Below, piece by piece: positions 1-5,028 of a DNA stretch of 5,028 bases; position 1 is the stretch's first letter, and each line of letters starts with the position of its first letter. The translations under genes were made by a program, and so were the position numbers. Source of the stretch: an uncultured Collinsella sp. (GTDB lineage: Bacteria > Actinomycetota > Coriobacteriia > Coriobacteriales > Coriobacteriaceae). The DNA lies in assembly GCA_902490245.1 (NCBI GenBank), contig CABUDB010000140.1, positions 1 to 5,028 on the forward strand. The letters run 5' to 3'. The notes under the pieces were generated by a model, which did not search any database, was not told where the DNA came from, and worked only from the letters and a program-made list of their open reading frames with translations.

Positions 1-653
1 AGAGCTACCTCATGCTGGTAAACGAGCATCCCAAGCAGGGCATTCACACGCATGTTGAGTTCGCAGACGGCGCGCCCGTGCACGGCGTGCGCCTCGATTT
101 GCTCAACGGCAGCGCACCCGTCGCCTTTGACGGCACGCTTGAGCTCGCGCCCTACGAGAGCTGCATTGTGGTACTCGGGGCCGAGGCGCCCGCTGCCGCC
201 GAGCGCGGAAACTCCGATGCCGAGCGTGAGGTCACGCGCGTTGACGGCCCCTGGAACGTCTCCTTTGCCGCGCCCGGAACCGATGCCACGCACCTGGTCT
301 TTGGCGAGGCCGTCGAGCTTGGCGACCTGCACGATCTTTCCTGCGCCGAATTCCCCGGCAAAGCGGGCACCTTCCGCTACCAGGCAAGCTTTGCCGTTGC
401 TGAGAACCTCGCCGGCGCCGCGCTCGACCTGGGCGAGGTCTTTGAGACCGCCACGGTCGCACTTGACGGCGCGGATCTGGGCTGCCGCATCTGTCCGCCC
501 TACCGCTTTGAGCTCGGCACCCTTGCCGCCGGCGAGCACACGCTCACGATCGATGTGATCAACACCCTCGACCACGCCATCCCCGACATCTTCGCCCTCA
601 CCGAACCCTCCGAGCCCAGCGGCCTGCTCGGCCCCGTCCGCTTGCTCGGGTAA
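1..653 (+). CDS. Glycoside hydrolase, C-terminal part (GH106/GH2-like, possibly alpha-L-rhamnosidase); 5' end outside window
   Basis: This is the last 216 codons of a larger gene; the frame is already open at the left edge (first whole codon at base 3), so the ATG at 12 is probably internal. Visible residues 1-60 look like the end of a beta-rich domain, with SYLMLVNEH and a closing LAPYESCIVVLG strand typical of the module after the catalytic barrel in large retaining or rhamnosidase-type hydrolases. After a linker rich in Ala and Glu (about 60-78), residues 80-216 resemble a galactose-binding-like jelly roll: PWNVSF, TFRYQASF, LDLGEVFETATVALDG, LTIDVINTL and a final SGLLGPVRL. That order (an added-carbohydrate-binding strand set, 'DLGEV..A.V..DG', then 'SGLLGPVRL') is what I recall from GH106-like and GH2-like proteins. 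No catalytic residue is in view, so activity and substrate are inferred. A strong terminator follows directly, so this gene ends its own transcript. Alternative: another family sharing the same C-terminal sandwich. Confidence 0.8.
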   Translation, partial: SYLMLVNEHPKQGIHTHVEFADGAPVHGVRLDLLNGSAPVAFDGTLELAPYESCIVVLGAEAPAAAERGNSDAEREVTRVDGPWNVSFAAPGTDATHLVFGEAVELGDLHDLSCAEFPGKAGTFRYQASFAVAENLAGAALDLGEVFETATVALDGADLGCRICPPYRFELGTLAAGEHTLTIDVINTLDHAIPDIFALTEPSEPSGLLGPVRLLG

Positions 654-667
654 CGGCCCCTTACGGG

Positions 668-709
668 ACGCCCGGCTTGCTCTCCCCAGCCAAGCCGGGC
701 GTTTTGTTT
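668..709 (+). terminator. Strong intrinsic (rho-independent) terminator after the glycoside hydrolase gene
   Basis: A perfect 11-bp GC-rich stem, CGCCCGGCTTG (669-679) with CAAGCCGGGCG (691-701), extends to 12 bp with A668-T702. The loop is 11 bases and the T-rich tail TTTTGTTT spans 702-709. It begins 15 bases after the stop codon and lies before the next gene, so it should separate the two transcripts. The tail runs into the GTTTAC word at 706-711 discussed with the regulator promoter. Confidence 0.93.
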
Positions 710-720
710 ACCGCTATGAT
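706..720 (+). promoter_or_regulatory. Possible promoter and operator half-site for the RpiR gene
   Basis: TATGAT at 715-720 matches five of six bases of a sigma-A -10 box and would place the transcript start near 727, giving a leader of about 27 bases. No good -35 is present; the expected place falls in the right arm of the preceding terminator, so a regulator-dependent or weak promoter is possible. The word TTTGTTTAC (703-711) just upstream of the -10 is identical to 4841-4849 in the palindrome upstream of the PTS gene. This hints at autoregulation by the same DNA-binding protein, which is an inference. Confidence 0.35.
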
Positions 721-753
721 TGATACATCGCGATACGAACGCATAGGAGTCAT

Positions 754-1608
754 ATGGACATCAAGCGCAAAATCACCCAAGGCAAGGAGCTCACCCCCAC
801 CGAGCAGCAGCTCGGGCAAACGGTTCTCGCCATGGGCGAGGACGTCCGCGGGCTCTCCATTAAGGAATTTGCGCGCCAGGCCAATGTCTCCGTTGCGAGC
901 ATCCACCGCTTTTGCAAAAAGCTCGGCCTCGAAGGCTTCAAAGAACTCAAGGTCGAGCTGATGCGCGCAGACTCGCGCGCAGACTCCGCCCCCGAGGTGG
1001 ATATCAACTTTCCCTTTGATGCCGCCTCCACCCCTGCGCAGGTGATGGAACGCATGGAGGGGCTCTACCAGACAACATTGGCCGAAACACAGGAGCTCCT
1101 CGACCCCGCACAGCTCGACTACGCCGCCAAGCTCGTCTTGCGCGCCGGCACTGTGGACATCTATACGGGCTCGCATAACCTGTATCCTGCGGGAATGTTC
1201 CGCGATCGCCTGCTCTCCGCCGGTAAAAGTGCGACATGCTACGGCGGTGCCGAGGCTCAGGTGCGCACGGCGCTCGCCTCGGGCCCCGATCATGTGGCAA
1301 TCGTCATTTCCTACAGCGGCCTTGCCCCCAACCTCAAGGGGATCTTGCCGATCCTCAGCAGTCGGCATGTCCCGGTCATCGTCATCGGCACACCCTATTG
1401 CGCCCGGATTCACCCGGGCTTTGCCGCCTATCTCACGGTGAGCGACCACGAGAGCATGACGCACCGCATCACGCAGTTTGCCAGCCACATCGCCGTGCAA
1501 TACGTGCTCGATTCGCTCTACAGCAGCTACTTTGCCAAAGATTACGCCCGCTGCTCCGAGTTCCTCGAGCAGTCCTTCCCCTTTACCAAGCTGCCCGGGC
1601 TCAAATAA
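754..1608 (+). CDS. MurR/RpiR family transcriptional regulator (HTH plus SIS domain)
   Basis: A 284-residue protein, the normal length for this family. Residues 1-75 form the HTH_6 DNA-binding domain, with the recognition helix region around 36-60 (SIKEFARQANVSVASIHRF then CKKLGLEGF), highly typical of RpiR proteins. Residues ~120-258 form the SIS (sugar isomerase) domain that binds phosphosugars: TGSHNLYPAGMF at 138-149 opens the fold and VISYSG at 184-189 is the phosphate-binding Ser-rich loop. Family members repress or activate sugar catabolic genes in response to a sugar phosphate; the effector here is unknown. The start is set by AGGAG at 745-749, four bases before the ATG. The gene converges with the DUF4038/PTS pair on the other strand and is the obvious candidate to control them. 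MurR with MurP (a similar-size EIIBC) is a known pairing, but no murQ etherase gene is visible, so I do not assign murR. Confidence 0.95.
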   Translation: MDIKRKITQGKELTPTEQQLGQTVLAMGEDVRGLSIKEFARQANVSVASIHRFCKKLGLEGFKELKVELMRADSRADSAPEVDINFPFDAASTPAQVMERMEGLYQTTLAETQELLDPAQLDYAAKLVLRAGTVDIYTGSHNLYPAGMFRDRLLSAGKSATCYGGAEAQVRTALASGPDHVAIVISYSGLAPNLKGILPILSSRHVPVIVIGTPYCARIHPGFAAYLTVSDHESMTHRITQFASHIAVQYVLDSLYSSYFAKDYARCSEFLEQSFPFTKLPGLK

Positions 1609-1633
1609 AACGAGAGAGGATTTTTGGACGCTT

Positions 1634-1707
1634 AAATGACAAGGGTGGATAATCTCCCACTTTGAGCCTGTACACAGGCAAAAAACGGGAGATTATCCAC
1701 CCTCATT
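1634..1707. repeat. Compound inverted repeat in the convergent intergenic gap (terminator-like or dispersed palindromic element)
   Basis: The 16-base arm GGGTGGATAATCTCCC (1643-1658) is matched exactly by its reverse complement at 1687-1702, and A1642-T1703 makes 17 bp. Allowing a three-base bulge (1640-1642), AATGA (1635-1639) can instead pair with TCATT (1703-1707), lengthening the stem to about 21 bp. The 28-base loop holds a second hairpin, GCCTG/CAGGC (1666-1670, 1675-1679) around TACA, and a run of six A (1680-1685). It lies between the 3' ends of two converging genes, where a bidirectional terminator is expected. Neither side has a good T-run after the long stem, so a classical terminator is doubtful. 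A REP-like or MITE-like dispersed element is the main alternative. The rest of 1609-1758 shows nothing else I can name. Confidence 0.8.
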
Positions 1708-1758
1708 CTGTAGTCGTTACTCGGACCTTTTTACCGCTGGTCGCGTTGGAACCGCGCG

Positions 1759-3072
1759 CTACTTAACCGGCGAGACCACCAGGAGCGCGTCGTGCTCAAA
1801 GGGGTGCTGGGCCACGCGAACCTCGCCATCGGCATCCTTGACGGGCAGGTTTGCCACGCACTTGTTCTCCAGGTCAAACGCCACAGCATTCCAGGCGGTG
1901 GTGCCGCCTTCGAGTTTGAGCTTGACGGCCGTGGTCCTCGGCAGATAGACCACCACGCGTTCGCCCACGCGCGCCACACGGATGGCTTCGCGTGCATCGT
2001 CGAGCAGCTCCTGCGCGGGTTCAACAGCTACCGCCCCGTCCGCGCTTGTGGCGCCCAGGCCGCGCAGCACGTGCTCGATCAGGCCAAAGTCCCACACGCC
2101 CGCAAACTGCAGGCACTCTTGCCAGCGGAACGGCATGTCAAAGCCCTCGCCAAGGACGCTGCCACGGCTCTGAGAGGTCTGCCAGTTCCACACGCCGTGC
2201 GCACCGTAGGTAATGCCGGCACTGGCACCAGCCAGAATGCTCGACCAAACACTCGCGCGACAATCCTGCGCGGTAAAACGCCAGTACACGTTGCGGCTCG
2301 CGCCCATTTGCTCGTAGCAGGGCTCGGAATTGACCATCGGCTTTTTGGGATACTGCGCGCGAAAATCCTCGGGCAGCTTCCAAGCTTCCTCCTGACCGTT
2401 GTAGTTGTGGCCGGGCTGGAACATGTAGAAGTCCAAGCGATCGGCAAACTGCTCGGGCAGGGCGCGGTTGCCACGGTTGATATGCATGGTGTGCAAGGAC
2501 TCGGGAGCCAGCTTGGTGACCTCGTCGAGTGCATCCCCGTAATAGGCGATAGCCTCGTCGGTCTTAAAGTCGGTGTCGCCTGTCACCACGTAGACGGGGT
2601 CGAACTCGCCCAGGTTCTCGACGATGCGGGCAACGTGGGCGCGAACCTCCTCGCGCGGCATGACCTCGGCACCCAGGCGCTCGGCGATCACGGAGCCCCA
2701 GGTACCGGGCACGTAGTTGCACCACATGAGCACGAGCGCCGGGCGAATGCCGTGCTCCACGGCTGCCTGGCACATGCGGCGGGCGCGGTCCCAGTACTCC
2801 TGGTTGGGTGCGCTCCAATCAAAGTGCACGCCGTCCTCGCTCGCGTAGGGCCAAATGCCCAGGTCGGGCAGGCAGCGGTCCCACTGCGGAAGGGTGTTTA
2901 TCTGCAGTACGTTCATACCCTGCTCGGCACGGCGGGTGAGGTAGTAGTCCCAATCGTCCTCGGTGATGCTCGTAAAGGCGCTCCAGCACGTATCGGCAAA
3001 CCAAAAGAATGGTTTGCCGTCGCAGAGGAACCCGTCCTCACGGGTATTGACGGTCAGTTTTCCCAAGCTCAT
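1759..3072 (-). CDS. DUF4038 family apiosidase-like glycoside hydrolase (GH140-related), cytoplasmic
   Basis: A 437-residue protein with the DUF4038 layout (now described as apiosidase-like). The opening LTVNTREDGFLCDGKPFFWFADTCW (residues 6-30) is the family's N-terminal signature. A TIM-barrel follows: the strand MNVLQINTLP (53-62), the active-site strand YVVTGDTDF (161-169) with Asp166 and Asp168, then MVNSEPCYE (246-254) with Glu250, and TYGAHGVWNW (288-297). In the characterised GH140 apiosidase an Asp and a Glu in equivalent strands are catalytic, so Asp166/168 and Glu250 are my proposed pair. Residues ~345-437 form a small C-terminal beta domain (VVVYLPRT, then VKLKLEGG), resembling the 'putative collagen-binding' module often joined to DUF4038. 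There is no signal peptide or membrane segment, so it should act on imported substrate. AAAGG (3079-3083) lies six bases before the ATG. It follows the PTS gene on the same strand, 226 bases away with a hairpin and likely promoter between. Family call is firm; exact sugar specificity is not. Confidence 0.86.
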   Translation of the reverse strand: MSLGKLTVNTREDGFLCDGKPFFWFADTCWSAFTSITEDDWDYYLTRRAEQGMNVLQINTLPQWDRCLPDLGIWPYASEDGVHFDWSAPNQEYWDRARRMCQAAVEHGIRPALVLMWCNYVPGTWGSVIAERLGAEVMPREEVRAHVARIVENLGEFDPVYVVTGDTDFKTDEAIAYYGDALDEVTKLAPESLHTMHINRGNRALPEQFADRLDFYMFQPGHNYNGQEEAWKLPEDFRAQYPKKPMVNSEPCYEQMGASRNVYWRFTAQDCRASVWSSILAGASAGITYGAHGVWNWQTSQSRGSVLGEGFDMPFRWQECLQFAGVWDFGLIEHVLRGLGATSADGAVAVEPAQELLDDAREAIRVARVGERVVVYLPRTTAVKLKLEGGTTAWNAVAFDLENKCVANLPVKDADGEVRVAQHPFEHDALLVVSPVK

Positions 3073-3130
3073 ATGGCACCTTTCTCTTGGGGAGACTTGC
3101 TAGGAGGGAGGTAAAGAAGTCGCCTGCCGC

Positions 3131-3139
3131 ATTATCACA
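3131..3139 (-). promoter_or_regulatory. Likely extended -10 promoter of the DUF4038 gene
   Basis: On the minus strand TGTGATAAT (3139 down to 3131) has the TG-n-GATAAT form of an extended -10 box, one base from TATAAT. No convincing -35 lies 16-18 bases upstream, which is tolerable for an extended -10. The transcript would start near 3124, giving a leader of about 50 bases that contains the Shine-Dalgarno at 3079-3083. This would let the DUF4038 gene be read separately from the PTS gene. Confidence 0.4.
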
Positions 3140-3210
3140 GTAGGGTCTGCGGCTGCAGTTGCTCAGCTCAAATTGAACGCACGCGAAGCACAGGGCCCTT
3201 ACGTCTCTCC

Positions 3211-3260
3211 TAAAAAGTCTACAGGAAGGCCCCGCCGGGCTTATGCCAAGCGGGGCCCTG
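3211..3260 (-). terminator. Terminator-like hairpin downstream of the PTS gene
   Basis: Read on the minus strand, GGCCCCGC (3257-3250) pairs perfectly with GCGGGGCC (3235-3228). An inner GGC/GCC helix (3247-3245 with 3240-3238) closes on a four-base loop, and CAG/CTG at the base adds three pairs past a bulge. The T-rich part is offset: TTCCTGTAGACTTTTT lies after the stem, with T5 at 3216-3212. It sits about 40 bases after the PTS stop codon, the expected place. The delayed T-run suggests imperfect termination, so some read-through into the DUF4038 gene is possible. A smaller hairpin, GGTCT/AGACC (3271-3275, 3281-3285), lies between it and the stop codon. Confidence 0.7.
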
Positions 3261-3298
3261 TCGTGTAGGGGGTCTTATTTAGACCAAGGCCGGGGCGA

Positions 3299-4726
3299 CT
3301 AGGCCTCCATCTCGGCGAGCTCCTCCTTGGAGAAGCCGGTGGCAAAGACGACGGCTGCTGCGATGACAAAGGAGATTGCCATACCGACGATAGCCCAGAC
3401 GGTGTTCATCTGGCCGCCCTGCAGGTAGTTGGTGAAGACCAGGAAGTTGGAGGCACCGCCGGCCAGGTAGTAGGTAACGCCCATGAGGCCGGAGAACACA
3501 GCGCCGATGGCACCGCCGATGAACATGCCGAGCATGGTGCGGCGGAAGCGCATGAGGATACCGAAGAGCGCGGGCTCGGTGACGCCGCCGGCGATGGCGG
3601 AGATGACGTAACCCAGGGCAAGACCCTTCTCGTCGGGGTTCTTCATCTTGAGGAAGGCGCCGAAGGCGCAGCCCCAGACAGCGGCCATAGCGCAGTTGGT
3701 GGAAACGAAGACGAAGGGATCGTAGCCGGCGGCGATGATCTGAACCTGAGCGAGCAGGATAACGGGCATGTGCATGCCGCAAACCACGAAGAGCTGCCAG
3801 AAGGCGCCGAGGATGGCCATGACGATCAGGATACCGATACCGCCAAGGTCAGCAAGACCAAAGAGGGCGTTGGCGATGAGGTTGCCGAGCTCGTTGCCGA
3901 TCGGGGCAAGGACGATGAAGGCGATAGGAATGGTGACGATCATGGTGCAGAACGGCGTGAAGACCGTGGAGAGCACGTCGGGCATGACCTTCTTAAAGAA
4001 CTTCTCGACGAAGTAGAGGACCGGCACCGAAAGGATGATCGGCAGGACGGACTGCTGATAGTTGGCAGCGGCGATCTGGATGCCGTAGACCGAGATGATG
4101 CCGCCACCCTCCTGGGTTGCGACGCTCACCACGGACGGGGCCATAAGGGCACCGCCGAGAAGCATACCGAGAACGGGGCTGGCGCCGAGCTTCTTAGCCG
4201 CAGCATAACCCAGGTAGATCGGGATAAACGTAAACGTGGCCTCATACAGTGTGGTATAGAGGAACGTATAAGTCGGGTCGGTGTCCGAAATAACGCCCAG
4301 CATGGTGGGGCCAAGGACAGCCGCGATGGTGCGGAACAGACCGCCGGCCATGAGCAGCGGGATCAGCTGGGTCATGGAGCCCGACAGATAGTCAAGGATG
4401 ATGTTGGGCAGGTTCTTGAGCTCGAACTTCTCCTTGGGAGCATCGAGATTCTCGTCAACGGCGGCACCCTGCTTGACGCCGGAGATGGCGACGAACTCGG
4501 TGAGCACCTTGGGCACGTTCTGGCCGATGATGACCTGGAGCTGGCTGCCGGCGAACTGGCAACCCAGAACACCCTTGACCTTCTTGATCTTCTCCACGTC
4601 GGCCTTGCTGTTATCCTTGAGCGTCAGACGCAAGCGCGTCATGCAGTTGGTGGCGACGGTAACATTCTCCGCACCGCCCACGAGCTCGAGGACATCGGTG
4701 GCAATCTGTTTGTTATCTACTGCCAT
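3299..4726 (-). CDS. PTS sugar transporter subunit EIIBC (glucose/glucoside superfamily, bgl-like), no EIIA domain
   Basis: A 475-residue membrane permease that imports a sugar and phosphorylates it on entry. Residues 1-85 are the EIIB domain: VGGAENVTVATNCMTRLRL (16-34) carries the phosphorylated Cys28 in the NCxTRLR motif, and GVLGCQFAGSQLQVIIG (52-68) is the following conserved strand set. A linker (about 86-105) leads into EIIC (~106-465), with about ten hydrophobic segments. It has the substrate-site GGVTEPALFGI motif (380-390) with Glu384, and GMHMP (317-321) where many bgl-type permeases have a GLHW-like sequence. There is no EIIA, so phosphate must come from an EIIA made elsewhere (Crr-like), as in TreB, MurP and sucrose EIIBC proteins of similar length. 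An ATG at 4741 is in frame but overlaps the Shine-Dalgarno (GGAGG 4737-4733), which sits six bases before the ATG at 4726; I therefore choose 4726. Substrate unknown: the neighbouring hydrolases favour a small glycoside. Upstream lie a palindromic operator and two leader hairpins. Confidence 0.93.
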   Translation of the reverse strand: MAVDNKQIATDVLELVGGAENVTVATNCMTRLRLTLKDNSKADVEKIKKVKGVLGCQFAGSQLQVIIGQNVPKVLTEFVAISGVKQGAAVDENLDAPKEKFELKNLPNIILDYLSGSMTQLIPLLMAGGLFRTIAAVLGPTMLGVISDTDPTYTFLYTTLYEATFTFIPIYLGYAAAKKLGASPVLGMLLGGALMAPSVVSVATQEGGGIISVYGIQIAAANYQQSVLPIILSVPVLYFVEKFFKKVMPDVLSTVFTPFCTMIVTIPIAFIVLAPIGNELGNLIANALFGLADLGGIGILIVMAILGAFWQLFVVCGMHMPVILLAQVQIIAAGYDPFVFVSTNCAMAAVWGCAFGAFLKMKNPDEKGLALGYVISAIAGGVTEPALFGILMRFRRTMLGMFIGGAIGAVFSGLMGVTYYLAGGASNFLVFTNYLQGGQMNTVWAIVGMAISFVIAAAVVFATGFSKEELAEMEA

Positions 4727-4732
4727 GGGACC

Positions 4733-4737
4733 CCTCC
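4733..4737 (-). promoter_or_regulatory. Shine-Dalgarno that fixes the PTS EIIBC start
   Basis: GGAGG on the minus strand, within GGGGAGGGG, lies six bases before the ATG at 4726. The alternative in-frame ATG at 4741 would put this site inside the coding sequence and has no comparable ribosome site of its own, so the protein should begin MAVDNKQ. Confidence 0.85.
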
Positions 4738-4749
4738 CCATATCATCGT

Positions 4750-4775
4750 GTGCCTACCCGTTTGGGCGTAGGCAC
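4750..4775 (-). promoter_or_regulatory. Leader hairpin immediately upstream of the PTS ribosome site
   Basis: GTGCCTAC (4750-4757) pairs perfectly with GTAGGCAC (4768-4775). One bulged base and two more GC pairs close on a five-base loop. No T-run follows on the minus strand, so it is not a normal terminator. It sits 12 bases above the GGAGG, where it could affect ribosome access or RNA stability; that role is inference. Confidence 0.6.
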
Positions 4776-4781
4776 GCCTTT

Positions 4782-4817
4782 GGCCCGGCGGCTATAACCC
4801 CTTACGGCTGCCGAGCC
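4782..4817 (-). promoter_or_regulatory. Second leader hairpin of the PTS gene
   Basis: GGC (4782-4784) pairs with GCC (4815-4817). After one C-A mismatch, CGGCGGC (4786-4792) pairs with GCTGCCG (4807-4813), including one G-T pair, around a 14-base loop. It is in tandem with the 4750-4775 hairpin, six bases apart. Neither is followed by a T-run, and I see no sequence resembling a BglG/LicT RAT antiterminator site. Confidence 0.5.
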
Positions 4818-4832
4818 CTTGGATACGCTGTC

Positions 4833-4874
4833 GTAAACAATTTGTTTACTGAACGTTTACGGGCTTTAGTTTAC
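4833..4874. promoter_or_regulatory. Probable operator: 17-bp palindrome plus two extra GTTTAC half-sites upstream of the PTS gene
   Basis: GTAAACAATTTGTTTAC (4833-4849) is a perfect palindrome of two 8-bp arms around one base. Further GTTTAC copies lie at 4855-4860 and 4869-4874, so the half-site occurs four times in 42 bases. Starts are spaced 11, 11 and 14 bases, close to one helical turn, which suits side-by-side binding of a dimer or tetramer. The cluster lies 107-148 bases above the PTS ATG, in the promoter region. A possible minus-strand promoter is TCGCCA (4897-4892) and TAAACT (4873-4868), 18 bases apart, which would make the sites overlap the -10 and start, as for a repressor. The RpiR protein encoded at 754-1608 is the obvious candidate, by context only. 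Confidence 0.65.
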
Positions 4875-5028
4875 ACGGAGTGCCTGATTTGTGGCGATTT
4901 TGCCGTCTGGAGTCCGGTGAACGGTAGGAAATCGGGGGTAAGCGTATTTAGACGGCAGAAGATCGTCTATTTGACCAGATATTGATATAGGGCTATTTAC
5001 ATGGGTTTTTATTTTGATAAACACTTTT
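4875..5028. other. Gene-free stretch at the right edge; AT-rich end with a possible outward promoter
   Basis: No credible gene is seen from 4742 to the window end. Bases 4901-4908 (TGCCGTCT) are reversed and complemented at 4950-4957, and TAGACG/CGTCTA (4949-4954, 4964-4969) overlaps it. From about 4960 the sequence turns AT-rich, unlike the genes. On the plus strand TTGACC (4971-4976), then 17 bases, then TATTTA (4994-4999) is a fair -35 with a weak -10. It could drive a gene outside the window to the right. Confidence that this is a promoter is low. Confidence 0.3.

Noticed and set aside
661..1500. A 279-codon minus-strand open frame opposite the RpiR gene
   Set aside because: It runs antisense to a well-supported RpiR regulator, shows no domain and crosses the strong terminator.
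1693..1701. TTATCCACC and its inverted copy resemble DnaA boxes (TTATCCACA)
   Set aside because: There are only two copies, both forced by the palindrome, each with the last base wrong. No AT-rich unwinding region or dnaA/dnaN gene is nearby, so this is not an origin.
3101..3112. Plus-strand TAGGAGGGAGGT looks like a strong ribosome site
   Set aside because: No start codon with a meaningful open frame follows at proper distance on the plus strand.
1792..3114. A 440-codon open frame on the plus strand across the DUF4038 gene
   Set aside because: It is antisense to a clear family member and arises from GC-rich codon bias. The translation is rich in His, Gly and Ala without a recognisable domain and has no ribosome site.
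4226..4238. GATAAACGTAAAC inside the PTS coding region matches the GTAAAC half-site
   Set aside because: It is a lone copy in coding sequence encoding a hydrophobic segment, without a paired arm, so it is most likely chance.
4727..4741. Earlier in-frame ATG at 4741 for the PTS EIIBC (MGRGP extension)
   Set aside because: The extension encodes the Shine-Dalgarno itself (GGGGAGGGG). The ATG at 4726 has ideal spacing and matches the usual EIIB N-terminus.
3770..4771. A 333-codon open frame on the plus strand across the PTS gene
   Set aside because: Its translation is a low-complexity Asp/Glu/Gly/His-rich product, the usual mirror of a hydrophobic membrane protein on the other strand.
4750..4817. 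BglG/LicT-type RAT antiterminator with overlapping terminator in the PTS leader
   Set aside because: The hairpins lack the conserved RAT internal-loop sequences and have no T-run, and no antiterminator gene is present in the window.

Overview
The window looks like part of a carbohydrate-use locus from a GC-rich, gut-associated Actinomycetota of the Coriobacteriia type; Collinsella or a close relative is my best guess. This rests on GC-rich codon use, strong Shine-Dalgarno sites, and a PTS permease next to an RpiR regulator and glycoside hydrolases. It is an inference from style, not from a marker gene.

Layout, left to right. Bases 1-653 (+) are the 3' end of a large glycoside hydrolase, probably of the GH106/GH2-like kind with a C-terminal galactose-binding-like beta-sandwich. 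A strong intrinsic terminator follows (668-709). Next is a complete MurR/RpiR-family regulator (754-1608, +) with an N-terminal HTH and a C-terminal SIS sugar-phosphate domain. The 150-base convergent gap (1609-1758) holds a striking compound inverted repeat. On the minus strand, 1759-3072 encodes a cytoplasmic DUF4038 / apiosidase-like (GH140-related) TIM-barrel protein. A 226-base gap follows, with a terminator-like hairpin and a probable extended -10 promoter. Then 3299-4726 (-) encodes a two-domain PTS permease (EIIBC, glucose/glucoside superfamily) that lacks an EIIA domain. The last ~300 bases have no gene. They hold the PTS leader, with two hairpins, a 17-bp palindrome and further copies of its half-site GTTTAC, then an AT-rich stretch running off the window.

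How it may work together (inference): the EIIBC imports and phosphorylates a sugar or small glycoside. The DUF4038 enzyme and the upstream hydrolase remove sugar residues from it or its precursors. The RpiR protein senses a phosphorylated sugar through its SIS domain and controls the PTS promoter and perhaps its own, since a 9-base word from the PTS palindrome recurs just upstream of the regulator. The substrate cannot be read from sequence; a rhamnose- or apiose-containing plant glycoside is one hypothesis.

I see no CRISPR, phage, insertion sequence, tRNA or rRNA. This is an ordinary sugar-use island; the more interesting material is non-coding (the PTS operator/leader and the 1634-1707 compound hairpin). 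I do not see convincing evidence of a wholly new system.
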